The translations under genes and the position numbers were made by a program. From contig JAUYHV010000218.1 of assembly GCA_030689845.1 (NCBI GenBank), positions 1 through 31,678 on the forward strand: DNA of 31,678 nucleotides, written 5' to 3'. Below the pieces are notes generated by a model. That model saw nothing but the letters and a program-made list of their open reading frames with translations. It was not told the DNA's origin and ran no database searches. The DNA comes from Dehalococcoidia bacterium. Its GTDB lineage: Bacteria > Chloroflexota > Dehalococcoidia > JACQUA01. Positions 1-7,404 of this stretch are shown here, piece by piece. The number at the start of each line of letters is the position of its first letter. The first letter of the stretch is position 1.

Positions 1-851
1 GCACCGCCCTGGCAGCATCAATGGCCGGGCAGGGGTACACCGTCGCAGGTGTGTACAGCCGCAGTATCCCTTCAGCGGAAAGGCTGGCAGAGAGAGCCCC
101 CGGCTGCCGTATTTACCGCAGCAGCCAGGAAATCGCAGACCGGATGGACCTGGTGTTCATAACAACCCCCGATGACGTCATCCCGGCAGTAGTGTCTCAA
201 ACGGCGTGGCGCCTGGGACAGAGCGTGGTGCACTGCAGCGGGGCCGATTCCACGGCAGTGCTGGAACCAGCCAGGAAAAGCGGCGCAGCTGTGGGCTGCA
301 TCCACCCCCTGCAAACCTTTGCCAGCATCGACCACGCCATAGAAAACCTGCCGGGTTCCACTTTTGCCCTGGAAGCCGAAGAAACTCTCCTGGGTTTGCT
401 AAAAGACATCGCTACAAAACTGGGCGGGCACTGGGTAGTGCTCAAAGCGGAAAACAAGGTCTTATATCATGCCTCGGCTGTCATAGCCTGCAACTACCTG
501 GTAACCCTGGTCAAGCTGGCTACCGACCTCTGGCAAAGCTTCGGCATATCGACCCCGGAGGCTACCCGCGCTTTGCTTCCACTGGTTCGCGGCACCGTGA
601 ATAATATTGAAAACGTCGGTTTGCCAAATTGCCTTACAGGCCCCATCGCCCGGGGCGATCTTGGCACCATTAAGAAACACCTAACTGCCCTGGAGGCAGA
701 AACCACGTCCGTTCTCGGGACTTACCGGGAACTGGGCAGGCAAACCATACCCGTTTCCCTGGCAAAAGGGCGTATCAACGAAGAACGGGCAAAGGAACTG
801 CAAGACCTTTTTGCCTCTCCGGCTGCCCCACATCATGGAAATCCGGGCTGA
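1..851 (+). CDS. Rossmann-fold/DUF2520 oxidoreductase, 5'-truncated by window edge; candidate ketopantoate reductase
   Basis: The reading frame is open from position 3 and encodes TALAAS before the first ATG at 21. That sequence is the middle of an NAD(P)-binding Rossmann unit, so the true start and glycine loop lie outside the window. What remains is the rest of the Rossmann domain (VAGVYSRS, then VFITTPDD and VVHCSGA, typical of ProC/6PGDH-like folds) and a helical C-terminal half typical of DUF2520 proteins (IHPLQTF; later GPIARGD). It is the first visible gene of a panD-panB-panC cluster, and no classical panE is visible. By context I infer that it reduces ketopantoate to pantoate with NAD(P)H in the cytoplasm. 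The family assignment is fairly secure; the substrate is inference, and another imine or keto reductase role is possible. Confidence 0.8.
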   Translation, partial: TALAASMAGQGYTVAGVYSRSIPSAERLAERAPGCRIYRSSQEIADRMDLVFITTPDDVIPAVVSQTAWRLGQSVVHCSGADSTAVLEPARKSGAAVGCIHPLQTFASIDHAIENLPGSTFALEAEETLLGLLKDIATKLGGHWVVLKAENKVLYHASAVIACNYLVTLVKLATDLWQSFGISTPEATRALLPLVRGTVNNIENVGLPNCLTGPIARGDLGTIKKHLTALEAETTSVLGTYRELGRQTIPVSLAKGRINEERAKELQDLFASPAAPHHGNPG

Positions 852-900
852 AGAATATGAGATATTTCGTAAAAACTTCCCGTCAAGGAGGTATCCGCCA

Positions 901-1311
901 GTGAGAGAAATGTTGAAAAGCAAAATTCACCGGGCCCGCGTGACCCAGGTTGATGTGGACTACGAGGGAAGCATCAGCATAGATGTTGACCTGATGGAAG
1001 CGGCTGATATACTGCCTTTTGAAAAGGTACATGTCCTGGACGTGGACAACGGCGCCAGGTTTGAAACATACGCCATTGAAGGGAAAAGGGGTTCCAGGGA
1101 AATCGCCATCAACGGGGCCGCCGCCAGGCTGGCCGCCAGGGGCGACACCGTAATAATATTATCTTATGCCTCCGTTCCCGAGGAAGAAGCCCGCTCCCAT
1201 ACTCCCACAATAGTCCACGTTGACCGCAACAACGAAATAACCAGGGTCGGGGGAAACGGCCGGATGAAACAGGAACTGGACAGCCTTTTCGAATCAAAGA
1301 TAATTTCCTGA
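901..1311 (+). CDS. panD: Aspartate 1-decarboxylase (pyruvoyl enzyme precursor)
   Basis: Decarboxylates L-aspartate to beta-alanine for pantothenate synthesis. The frame is open from further upstream (an ATG at 811 lies in the preceding gene), but the GTG at 901 is chosen because AAGGAGGT (885-892) sits 8 bases before it and the protein then starts MREMLKSKIHRA, like the family. The length of 136 residues is normal for PanD. The self-cleavage site is visible as YEGS, with Gly23-Ser24, where Ser24 becomes the pyruvoyl group. Lys8 and His10 (SKIH) and the Thr-Tyr pair in RFETYAI match the known active-site residues. It begins 49 bases after the DUF2520 gene stops and is followed by panB, so one operon is likely. 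Identification is confident. Confidence 0.96.
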   Translation: MREMLKSKIHRARVTQVDVDYEGSISIDVDLMEAADILPFEKVHVLDVDNGARFETYAIEGKRGSREIAINGAAARLAARGDTVIILSYASVPEEEARSHTPTIVHVDRNNEITRVGGNGRMKQELDSLFESKIIS

Positions 1312-1402
1312 CGAGCTAAACTTACGCCCGTATGGAATGATCAGACGGTTTTTAATATTTGGATTAAATTAACGGCATTTAATTATTTTCGAGGGGGGTG
1401 TC

Positions 1403-2251
1403 ATGCGAATAACGGTTAATGACATAAAGGGAATGAAGGACAGGGGAGAGAAAATCACCATGCTCACCGCTTATGACTACGCAATGGCAAGGATTGTTGA
1501 TGAGGCTGGAATACCCTTAATCCTCGTTGGCGACAGCCTGGGAATGGTAGTGCTGGGTTATGAATCTACCATACCCGTTACCATGGATGAAATGATCCAT
1601 CACACCAAAGCGGTCACAAGGGGAGCAAAAAACGCCCTGGTTGTAGGCGACATGCCTTTCATGACATATCATATAAGCACGGCCGATGCTCTCCGGAACG
1701 CTGCCAGGTTTATCCAGGAAGGAGCCGCCCACGCAGTGAAGCTGGAGGGAGGAGAAAACGTGGCTGAAACAGTAAAACGTATAGTCCAGTGCGGAATTCC
1801 CGTCATGGGCCATATCGGGTTGACTCCCCAATCTATACACCAGATGGGAGGATTCAAAGCCCAGGGAAAGACTCCCGATGCCGCTATACGTCTCATCAAG
1901 GATGCCAAAGCCCTGGAGGCTGCCGGGGTTTTTTCCATTGTGCTGGAAGCAGTGCCTGCTTCCCTGTCTAAAATCATCACCGGCAGCGTAAGCATTCCGA
2001 CTATAGGCATCGGGGCGGGAAAAGAATGCGACGGACAGGTGCAGGTTATAAGCGACCTCCTGGGGCTTTACTCCGATTTTGTCCCCAGGCACGCAAAACA
2101 ATATGCAAAGCTTTCCGGGACGATCAAGGAAGCCGTTGCCGCCTATATTACGGAAGTTAAGGGGGGTGCTTTCCCCACGCCGGCCCAAAGCATTACCATG
2201 GACGAAAGCGTCCTGGCGGAACTGACAAAATCAACGCCGTCGTTTGAATAA
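1403..2251 (+). CDS. panB: 3-methyl-2-oxobutanoate hydroxymethyltransferase
   Basis: Transfers a hydroxymethyl group from methylene-tetrahydrofolate to 2-oxoisovalerate, giving ketopantoate. The protein has 282 residues, a usual length, and forms a TIM-barrel. Family signatures are intact: MLTAYDYAMA near residue 20, Mg/substrate residues in LVGDS (Asp44, Ser45) and VVGDMPF (Asp83), KLEGGE (Lys113, Glu115), GHIGLTPQ (His137), catalytic-type Glu182 in VLEAVPA, and IGIGAG near 201. The ATG at 1403 has a strong GAGGGGGGTG ribosome binding site. A 91-base gap separates it from panD; it holds AT-rich sequence but no promoter I would defend. It belongs to the pan operon. Confidence 0.97.
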   Translation: MRITVNDIKGMKDRGEKITMLTAYDYAMARIVDEAGIPLILVGDSLGMVVLGYESTIPVTMDEMIHHTKAVTRGAKNALVVGDMPFMTYHISTADALRNAARFIQEGAAHAVKLEGGENVAETVKRIVQCGIPVMGHIGLTPQSIHQMGGFKAQGKTPDAAIRLIKDAKALEAAGVFSIVLEAVPASLSKIITGSVSIPTIGIGAGKECDGQVQVISDLLGLYSDFVPRHAKQYAKLSGTIKEAVAAYITEVKGGAFPTPAQSITMDESVLAELTKSTPSFE

Positions 2252-2386
2252 AGGGAAGCCGGGAAGCGGGAGCCGGAATTCAGAGATTGACGGATAGTTG
2301 AATTATGCGATTTTGTTTTTGAGCCTGTCAGGGGTGACTGGAGAAGAACTGTAAAACTTTAATACCTTTTTAACAAGGGGCAGATC

Positions 2387-3223
2387 GTGGAAATAGTAAA
2401 AACGATAGGGGATATGAAAGCCCTGCGGCGGCAGATGCGGGGACAGGTCGGTTTCGTTCCTACCATGGGCTACCTCCACGAAGGGCATCTTGTCCTGGTC
2501 CGCAACTCCCGCAAAGGTAACGACCACACCGTTGCCAGCATCTTCGTCAACCCCACCCAGTTCGGCCCCAAAGAGGATTTTACCGCCTATCCACGCGACC
2601 CCGAAAGGGACTTTGCCATGCTGGAAAGGGAAGAAGTGGATGCCGTGTTTATTCCCGGCGCAGGCGAAATGTATCCGCCGGGTTTTGATACATGGGTTGA
2701 AGCGGGCAAAATCACCGAAAGGCTGGAAGGTGCGGTGCGCCCGGGACATTTCCGTGGTGTAGCCACGGTTTGTACCAAGCTTTTCAACATCGTGGAACCC
2801 GACAGGGCTTATTTCGGCCAGAAAGACGCACAACAGGTGACAGTCATAATAAAAGTGGTCCGCGACCTGGACATGAACCTGGAGATTGTGGTAGTGCCGA
2901 CGGTCCGGGAGGCTGACGGACTGGCCATGAGCAGCCGCAACGTCTATCTCAATCCGATGGAAAGAAAAGCAGCGGTTATTCTGTGGAAGGCGCTCTCCAC
3001 GGCCGACAAGCTGTGGGCGGGCGGGGAAAGTAACGCTGACAGGATACGTGGAGAAATGATGACAACTATTGAAAAAGAACCCCTGGCCGTTATCGACTAC
3101 GTCAGTGTCGCCGATACCGAAACCCTTGAGGAATTGGAGGTTATCAACCGCGCCGCCCTGGTTTCCCTGGCGGTAAAATTCGGCAGGACAAGGTTAATAG
3201 ACAACATCGTCCTGAAAAAATAA
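2387..3223 (+). CDS. panC: Pantothenate synthetase (pantoate--beta-alanine ligase)
   Basis: Condenses pantoate with beta-alanine, using ATP via a pantoyl-adenylate, as the last step of pantothenate synthesis. The protein has 278 residues, the usual length. The nucleotidylyltransferase HxGH signature is seen in GYLHEGH (His31, His34), followed by FVNPTQFGPKED, FRGVATVC, YFGQKDAQQ and the KMSKS-like stretch DGLAMSSRN. The start is the GTG at 2387, preceded by AAGGGGC. The 135-base gap after panB carries small GC-rich direct repeats (GGAAGCCGGGAAGCGGGAGC) and no gene. An intrinsic terminator follows at 3415-3444. Confidence 0.97.
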   Translation: MEIVKTIGDMKALRRQMRGQVGFVPTMGYLHEGHLVLVRNSRKGNDHTVASIFVNPTQFGPKEDFTAYPRDPERDFAMLEREEVDAVFIPGAGEMYPPGFDTWVEAGKITERLEGAVRPGHFRGVATVCTKLFNIVEPDRAYFGQKDAQQVTVIIKVVRDLDMNLEIVVVPTVREADGLAMSSRNVYLNPMERKAAVILWKALSTADKLWAGGESNADRIRGEMMTTIEKEPLAVIDYVSVADTETLEELEVINRAALVSLAVKFGRTRLIDNIVLKK

Positions 3224-3414
3224 CTTTTTATGAACTTAATTCGACATCGGCAAAATTAATTTCCCCCCCCCCGCCACAAAAGTTAAAATTTACGGTCTCC
3301 CTCTACACCCCTTGAAATCCTGCAAAATCGCCTTCCTGAATGGGCGAGACTCAGGCTGGATAACAACCTGGCTCAAAGTATAATTATAGGGCTCGGGGTG
3401 AGGGCAAGAGACTT

Positions 3415-3444
3415 CAGTCACCGGCTGCCGGTCACTGTTTTTTT
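3415..3444 (+). terminator. Intrinsic terminator of the pan operon
   Basis: CAGTCACCGG and CCGGTCACTG form a 10-position stem with a single C-C mismatch around a CTG loop, followed directly by seven T residues (3438-3444). The U-tract is on the plus strand only, so it ends plus-strand transcription from panC, about 190 bases upstream. It overlaps the last codons of the convergent acyl-CoA ligase gene. The rest of the 208-base panC/ligase gap shows nothing else. Confidence 0.8.
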
Positions 3445-5060
3445 GCCTGCTCTTCCAGGTCTTTTTTAGATACTTTTAAACCGTCGCCCGACATGGGAAA
3501 GTTTTTCTTTATCTCCAGCCGATGGGGTATTTTATAATCTGCCATGCCCTGTTCCCTGAGATAGGCAGACATTTTATCGAATGTAAAATCTCTTCCGGGT
3601 TTTGGGATTACATAGGCTAGGGGCACGGCCCCTTCCCCCCGGGGGAGGCTCACCACAGCAACGTTGTAAACATCCTGATGCGCAAGCAGTGTATTCTCAA
3701 TCTCCGCGGGATATACGGGTTTACCTTCAACGTTTATTACATCTTTAATTCTCCCCAGGACACGCAAATTGCCCTCTGAATCCATCTGTCCGACGTCCCC
3801 GGTACGGTACCAGCCCCTAACGCCCCGAACCCCCCAGCCCCTTTTTACAGCTTCTTCGTCCCTGTAGTATCCCGGGAAACAGCAGGCCCCCCGGAACCAT
3901 ATTTCCCCTGTTTCACCCCCTGGAACTTTTTTACCCCGGGTGTTGACTATTACGCACTCGTTGCCGTCCAGGGGTTTTCCCACCGTCAGGCTGCGCACTA
4001 ACCCGGAATCATCGACTCCGGAGCAGGCAAAATAGCCGGCATCCATGGCGCCGTAGGCGCTGGTCAGCAGGCAACTCGTCTTACCCTCCACTTCCTGGAC
4101 AATGGGATAGGGGAGGGGTGCCCCGGCCCAGTAGAAAGTCCTGAGACTGGCAAGCTTTTCCTTTTTAAAAGCAGGGCTCCGTACCATGGCAATTAACTGG
4201 GCGGTGGAACCCGCCGCCACAGTGACCTTTTCCCTTTCGATCAGGTCCAGCGCTTCTTCGGGATTAAATTTTTCCAGCAGAACGATTTTAGCTGCGTGTT
4301 GGGCAGCCCCGCTGTAAACCGCCCCTACACCCGGCCCCCAATGAACGGGCCCGATGCTGGCAACGATATCCTCCCGGGTTATTTTTAAACGCGCGGCCAC
4401 TACCTTCCCGAACAGGACTGTTGCCGCCGAAACGGACTCAACCAGCTTGGGCAGCCCCGTGGTCCCCGACGTCGCATTGATGCTTGAGGTTTCCACGCTG
4501 GAGAACGTCCGTTTTTTCACCTCCGCCAAAAGTTTCAGATGGTTCTTCACCGTCATTTTCGCCAGAGTAAGGGCATCCGGAGGAGCTTTATCGTCCCAGT
4601 AAATAAGCTTTTTCAGGTCCGGTAGCCTGCTCTTAAGGTTCCCGTACATATCACCGAAATTAACCCCGTCGTAACTCCAGGGTATGACCGCAGCTTTTGC
4701 CTTGAGGGTGCGGAATATATGCTCTATTTCATCTTCCCTCCATGACAAAACTCCGGGAAGGTAAAGGACTCCCGCTTTTTCCATGGCCAGGCGCAGGGTA
4801 ACGCTTTCAATAATATTTGCAACCTGGCCGACGACAACCTCATCCCGGGCGATGCCCATGGCCACAGAGCCCGCCGCAAGAATATCTATTTCATCTTTTG
4901 CCTGGCGCCACGTCAATCTCCTGGTGCTGTCCACTATCGCTTCCTTCTCGGGAAAAAGGGCGGCATTTTTTTCCCAGAAACTCTCTATAGTATCATTTGT
5001 CCAGAACCCTTCCCTTAGATACTTGTTTACCAGAGTTTTTGTATACCTGACCGGTTTCAT
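3432..5060 (-). CDS. AMP-forming acyl-CoA ligase family protein (ANL superfamily)
   Basis: Predicted to adenylate a carboxylic acid with ATP and transfer it to CoA; the substrate is unknown. The 542 residues cover a full ANL enzyme. The N-terminus resembles aryl/acyl-AMP ligases (EGFWTNDTIESFWEKNA). The P-loop motif TSGTTGLPK is at 197-205, YGAMDAGYF near 336, the A7/A8 region YRTGD at 418-422 and GRIKDVINVEG near 437, and the C-terminal catalytic lysine is probably Lys529 in GDGLKVSKK. The ATG at 5060 has a GGGGGAGAG ribosome binding site. It stands alone, convergent with panC and divergent from rpsP. A palindrome (5145-5164) about 85 bases upstream may regulate it. It could activate aromatic or alicyclic acids, in line with the catabolic genes later in the window, but that is inference. 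Confidence 0.88.
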   Translation of the reverse strand: MKPVRYTKTLVNKYLREGFWTNDTIESFWEKNAALFPEKEAIVDSTRRLTWRQAKDEIDILAAGSVAMGIARDEVVVGQVANIIESVTLRLAMEKAGVLYLPGVLSWREDEIEHIFRTLKAKAAVIPWSYDGVNFGDMYGNLKSRLPDLKKLIYWDDKAPPDALTLAKMTVKNHLKLLAEVKKRTFSSVETSSINATSGTTGLPKLVESVSAATVLFGKVVAARLKITREDIVASIGPVHWGPGVGAVYSGAAQHAAKIVLLEKFNPEEALDLIEREKVTVAAGSTAQLIAMVRSPAFKKEKLASLRTFYWAGAPLPYPIVQEVEGKTSCLLTSAYGAMDAGYFACSGVDDSGLVRSLTVGKPLDGNECVIVNTRGKKVPGGETGEIWFRGACCFPGYYRDEEAVKRGWGVRGVRGWYRTGDVGQMDSEGNLRVLGRIKDVINVEGKPVYPAEIENTLLAHQDVYNVAVVSLPRGEGAVPLAYVIPKPGRDFTFDKMSAYLREQGMADYKIPHRLEIKKNFPMSGDGLKVSKKDLEEQAKKQ

Positions 5061-5144
5061 GGTACTCTCCCCCTGTTTTTTTTAACGACACTGGCAGGAA
5101 AAACTACTTTATGTTATCATCTTTTTCTACAAAGGACTAACCAC

Positions 5145-5164
5145 CTGGAAATATAACTTTCCAG
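5145..5164. promoter_or_regulatory. Perfect inverted repeat between acyl-CoA ligase and rpsP; possible operator
   Basis: CTGGAAA - TATAAC - TTTCCAG is a 20-base element with perfect 7-base arms in the divergent intergenic region 5061-5354. On the minus strand its centre contains TATATT, which could serve as a -10 box for the ligase gene, with TTGTGA as -35 but a short 15-base spacer. This geometry suits a repressor site. No regulator gene lies beside it. The remainder of the 294-base region holds only the rpsP promoter. Confidence 0.4.
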
Positions 5165-5259
5165 ACATTTTCACAAGGAGGGCCCTTTACGGGAACCGAG
5201 ATAATACAAGCCTGATCACCCTTATCTGGCAGGTTATCCAGGGATTTTTCGTTCGACTA

Positions 5260-5288
5260 TTGACAGTTTTTCTCCCTTAGAGCATAAT
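5260..5288 (+). promoter_or_regulatory. Sigma-A-type promoter for rpsP-khpA
   Basis: TTGACA (5260-5265), a 17-base spacer and CATAAT (5283-5288) make a near-consensus vegetative promoter about 65 bases upstream of the rpsP ATG. This strength is expected for a ribosomal protein gene and shows that rpsP heads its own transcript here. Confidence 0.8.
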
Positions 5289-5354
5289 ACACAGGGCTTT
5301 AGGAATTCAACTCTGATAGCTACTCATAATTTACAATAAAAGATAGGTTCAAAA

Positions 5355-5696
5355 ATGGTAAAAATTCGTCTCAGAAGAACAGGTGCAAAAAAAAGGCCAA
5401 ATTACAGGGTAGTAGTAGCGGATGAAAGAGCACCGCGGGATGGCGCCTTTATAGAAATCATCGGCTACTATAATCCCTTAACGGATCCTCCAACCATCGT
5501 TATTGAAAAAGACAGGGCCATAGCCTGGTTGGGGAAAGGAGCCAAACCTACGGAAACTATGGCCCGGCTCCTTTCAAAAGTGGGTATTTTGCAGGAATTC
5601 AAATCTGGTGTTCCCGAAAAAGAGAGTTCGGTCAAAGCTGAGGTAGAGTCAGTAGAAATTCAAGAATCACCGCCAGAAACTGAGGAGAAAGAATGA
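5355..5696 (+). CDS. rpsP: 30S ribosomal protein S16
   Basis: A component of the small ribosomal subunit. The N-terminal 80 residues are textbook S16: MVKIRLRRTGAKKRPNYR, VVADERAPRDG, EIIGYYNP, and a region ending at the AWLGKGAKPTETM helix. At 113 residues it is longer than the usual 80-90 because of an acidic, Glu-rich tail from about residue 90. The ATG at 5355 has only a weak AGATAGG ribosome binding site, but the S16 N-terminus fixes the start. Its stop overlaps the khpA start in ATGA, so the two are translationally coupled. The flanking ffh, rimM and trmD genes usual in Firmicutes are absent. Confidence 0.97.
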   Translation: MVKIRLRRTGAKKRPNYRVVVADERAPRDGAFIEIIGYYNPLTDPPTIVIEKDRAIAWLGKGAKPTETMARLLSKVGILQEFKSGVPEKESSVKAEVESVEIQESPPETEEKE

Positions 5697-5926
5697 AAGA
5701 ACTCATCGAGTACATCGCTAAGTCCATTGTAAACGAACCGGACCAGGTTGTTGTCAGCGAAGAAGACACCGACAATGGCAAAATATTAAAATTGCAGGTG
5801 GCTCCGGATGATAAAGGCAGGGTCATAGGGCGCCAGGGACGAGTGGCTCAAGCTATGCGAACCCTGTTACACGTTATGGTGGCCCGCTCGGACACCAAGG
5901 AAAAAGTAGAACTCGAAATAGTATAA
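5693..5926 (+). CDS. khpA: KH-domain RNA-binding protein KhpA (YlqC family)
   Basis: A small single-KH RNA-binding protein, known in Firmicutes as the partner of KhpB/EloR in post-transcriptional control of cell elongation and division. The 77 residues are normal. The start MKELIEYIAKSIV and the GxxG loop in VIGRQGR, followed by the helix VAQAMRTLL, are diagnostic. It overlaps rpsP by four bases (ATGA). Usually rimM and trmD follow; here the next gene is the convergent pyrF. Confidence 0.94.
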   Translation: MKELIEYIAKSIVNEPDQVVVSEEDTDNGKILKLQVAPDDKGRVIGRQGRVAQAMRTLLHVMVARSDTKEKVELEIV

Positions 5927-6138
5927 ATTCTGCTATTAGAGCAAACCACATTTAAACCGGGCTTTCACGCCACCTGTTAAACACAAAACTCAGCTTTGGC
6001 CTTACCGGGTGAATAAAGCTCGAAAGTGTGACTATTGTAACCCCCCGAAAAGGGAGAGAAGAGGAAAACGGTTCTTGATGGTTCTGACGGGGACAACCGC
6101 CGGATAGAAGTATTTTTTCTTATTTAACCTTTTGCTTT

Positions 6139-6172
6139 GCGGAACTATGAACGTTTGATATAGTCATTCCGC
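6139..6172. terminator. Stem-loop between convergent khpA and pyrF; possible terminator
   Basis: GCGGAACTAT pairs with ATAG and TTCCGC (three-base bulge TCA, 11-base loop). It lies seven bases past the 3' end of pyrF, in the 252-base khpA/pyrF gap. The downstream T-tract is weak on both strands (CCTTTTC on plus), so the terminator role is uncertain. Nothing else is evident in this gap. Confidence 0.35.
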
Positions 6173-6178
6173 ACCTTT

Positions 6179-7009
6179 TCAGAAATTTGGACGGAATGAA
6201 TTAATATTGTTTCGCAATTTCCGCGCCATATTACCGGCAGCCCGGGCAAAATCATCCTCTTTTGAAGCGTAAATAACCTGCCGGGAGGAATTTATTATTG
6301 CCCTGCTGTTCCCGGCATCGATACCGTATTTTACTGTTATTTCCATGTCTCCACCCTGCGTACCCACCCCGGGAATAAGGAGCCACATATCAGGACAAAG
6401 CTGCCTGACTCTTTGTAGTTCACCCGGATAAGTTGCCCCCACAACAAGACCGATATTACCATGCCTGTTCCACAACCGCGCCTTCTCCGCGACGATTTCA
6501 AACAGGGGACTGGAACCTGTGTCCACTCCGGCACCGGTTGCAACAGGCTTACACTCCAGGGACTGGAAATCCATCGAACCCTTGTTGGAGGTGCGGCAGA
6601 GGATAAAAATGCCCCTGTCCGCGTATTTCAGAAAAGGTTCAAGGCTGTCGAACCCCATGTACGGATTTACCGTTACGGCATCGAATCCGAAGAACTCAAA
6701 TAGTCCCCTGGCATAGGCAGCCGTGGTGTTGCCAATGTCCGCCCGCTTACCGTCTCCTATTACCGCGATATTTCGGGGGATGTACTCAACGGTTTTTTTC
6801 AGCGCATCCCAGCCCTCCATGCCCATTGCTTCATAGAAGGCAAGGTTTGGCTTATAGGCGCATACGACATCCGAAGTGGCATCTATTATGGCTTTATTGA
6901 ATTCCAGAATGCCAACCCCGGGCAACAGGTTCGGGTCGGGGTCGAGTCCTACACACAAAAGGGAATTGTTATCCAGGGAGGCGGCAGTTATTTTTTCTGC
7001 AAATTTCAT
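6179..7009 (-). CDS. pyrF: Orotidine 5'-phosphate decarboxylase, type 2 subfamily
   Basis: Decarboxylates OMP to UMP, the final step of de novo pyrimidine synthesis. The 276 residues match the longer type 2 subfamily. The start is MKFAEKIT, followed by CVGLDPDP. The catalytic tetrad signature Asp86-x-Lys88-x-x-Asp91 is intact in GDGKRADIGNT. Further family blocks are TVNPYMG, LCRTSN, VVGATYP and LLIPGVG. An AAGGATAT ribosome binding site precedes the ATG. A clear promoter lies upstream (7052-7080). It is transcribed alone, facing khpA; other pyr genes are not in the window. Confidence 0.96.
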   Translation of the reverse strand: MKFAEKITAASLDNNSLLCVGLDPDPNLLPGVGILEFNKAIIDATSDVVCAYKPNLAFYEAMGMEGWDALKKTVEYIPRNIAVIGDGKRADIGNTTAAYARGLFEFFGFDAVTVNPYMGFDSLEPFLKYADRGIFILCRTSNKGSMDFQSLECKPVATGAGVDTGSSPLFEIVAEKARLWNRHGNIGLVVGATYPGELQRVRQLCPDMWLLIPGVGTQGGDMEITVKYGIDAGNSRAIINSSRQVIYASKEDDFARAAGNMARKLRNNINSFRPNF

Positions 7010-7051
7010 AGATATCCTTGCAAGCCGGACTTTTTATTTCTTTATTGCACG

Positions 7052-7080
7052 ATGATAGCAGTCCGTATTTCCGGAGTCAA
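7052..7080 (-). promoter_or_regulatory. Sigma-A-type promoter for pyrF
   Basis: On the minus strand TTGACT (7080-7075), 17 bases, TATCAT (7057-7052). The -10 is about 40 bases upstream of the pyrF ATG. Hexamers match the consensus 5/6 each with ideal spacing. Confidence 0.7.
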
Positions 7081-7318
7081 GAGTTCATGAAAAAATACCT
7101 TTAAGAGTCCCGGATTAAATATCTGCTCTTAATAATAATGAAACGGCGATTAAGTAATAAAAAATACTTTTGGAAACTTTTTACTGGGAGATTGGAAGGC
7201 ACCAACATATCACAGTCTGTTTACTTATTTTGAATCCCAATCTATAATAGGGTGCGCCGGGTTCAGGTAATTAAATACCTGGGTTTTATAGAATAAACCC
7301 TGCACGTTCAAAACCGTA

Positions 7319-7347
7319 TTGACATGCTTGCGAGAATACTTTAACAT
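7319..7347 (+). promoter_or_regulatory. Candidate promoter of the tubulin-like operon
   Basis: TTGACA (7319-7324), a 17-base spacer and TAACAT (7342-7347) lie about 60 bases upstream of the first gene. A second TTGACA starts on the last base of that -10 box (7347-7352), followed by TATGAT at 7363-7368, too close (10 bases) to be its -10. The inverted repeat at 7264-7281 lies just upstream. The -35 is perfect but the -10 only 4/6. Confidence 0.4.
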
Positions 7348-7404
7348 TGACATAATTCCGGGTATGATTACAGAACTATTACCTGAGATAAAAGGCGGTT
7401 TTAA

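Larger units (their letters stand above)
7010..7404. other. 395-base divergent intergenic region between pyrF and the tubulin-like operon
   Basis: AT-rich with no credible gene (a 61-codon minus-strand frame lacks a ribosome binding site and family features). It holds the pyrF promoter (7052-7080), a CAGGTA-ATTAAA-TACCTG inverted repeat (7264-7281), and two TTGACA hexamers (7319-7324 and 7347-7352) just upstream of the tubulin-like operon. Confidence 0.6.

Noticed and set aside
1517..2188. 223-codon minus-strand frame opposite panB
   Set aside because: Antisense to a confidently identified gene.
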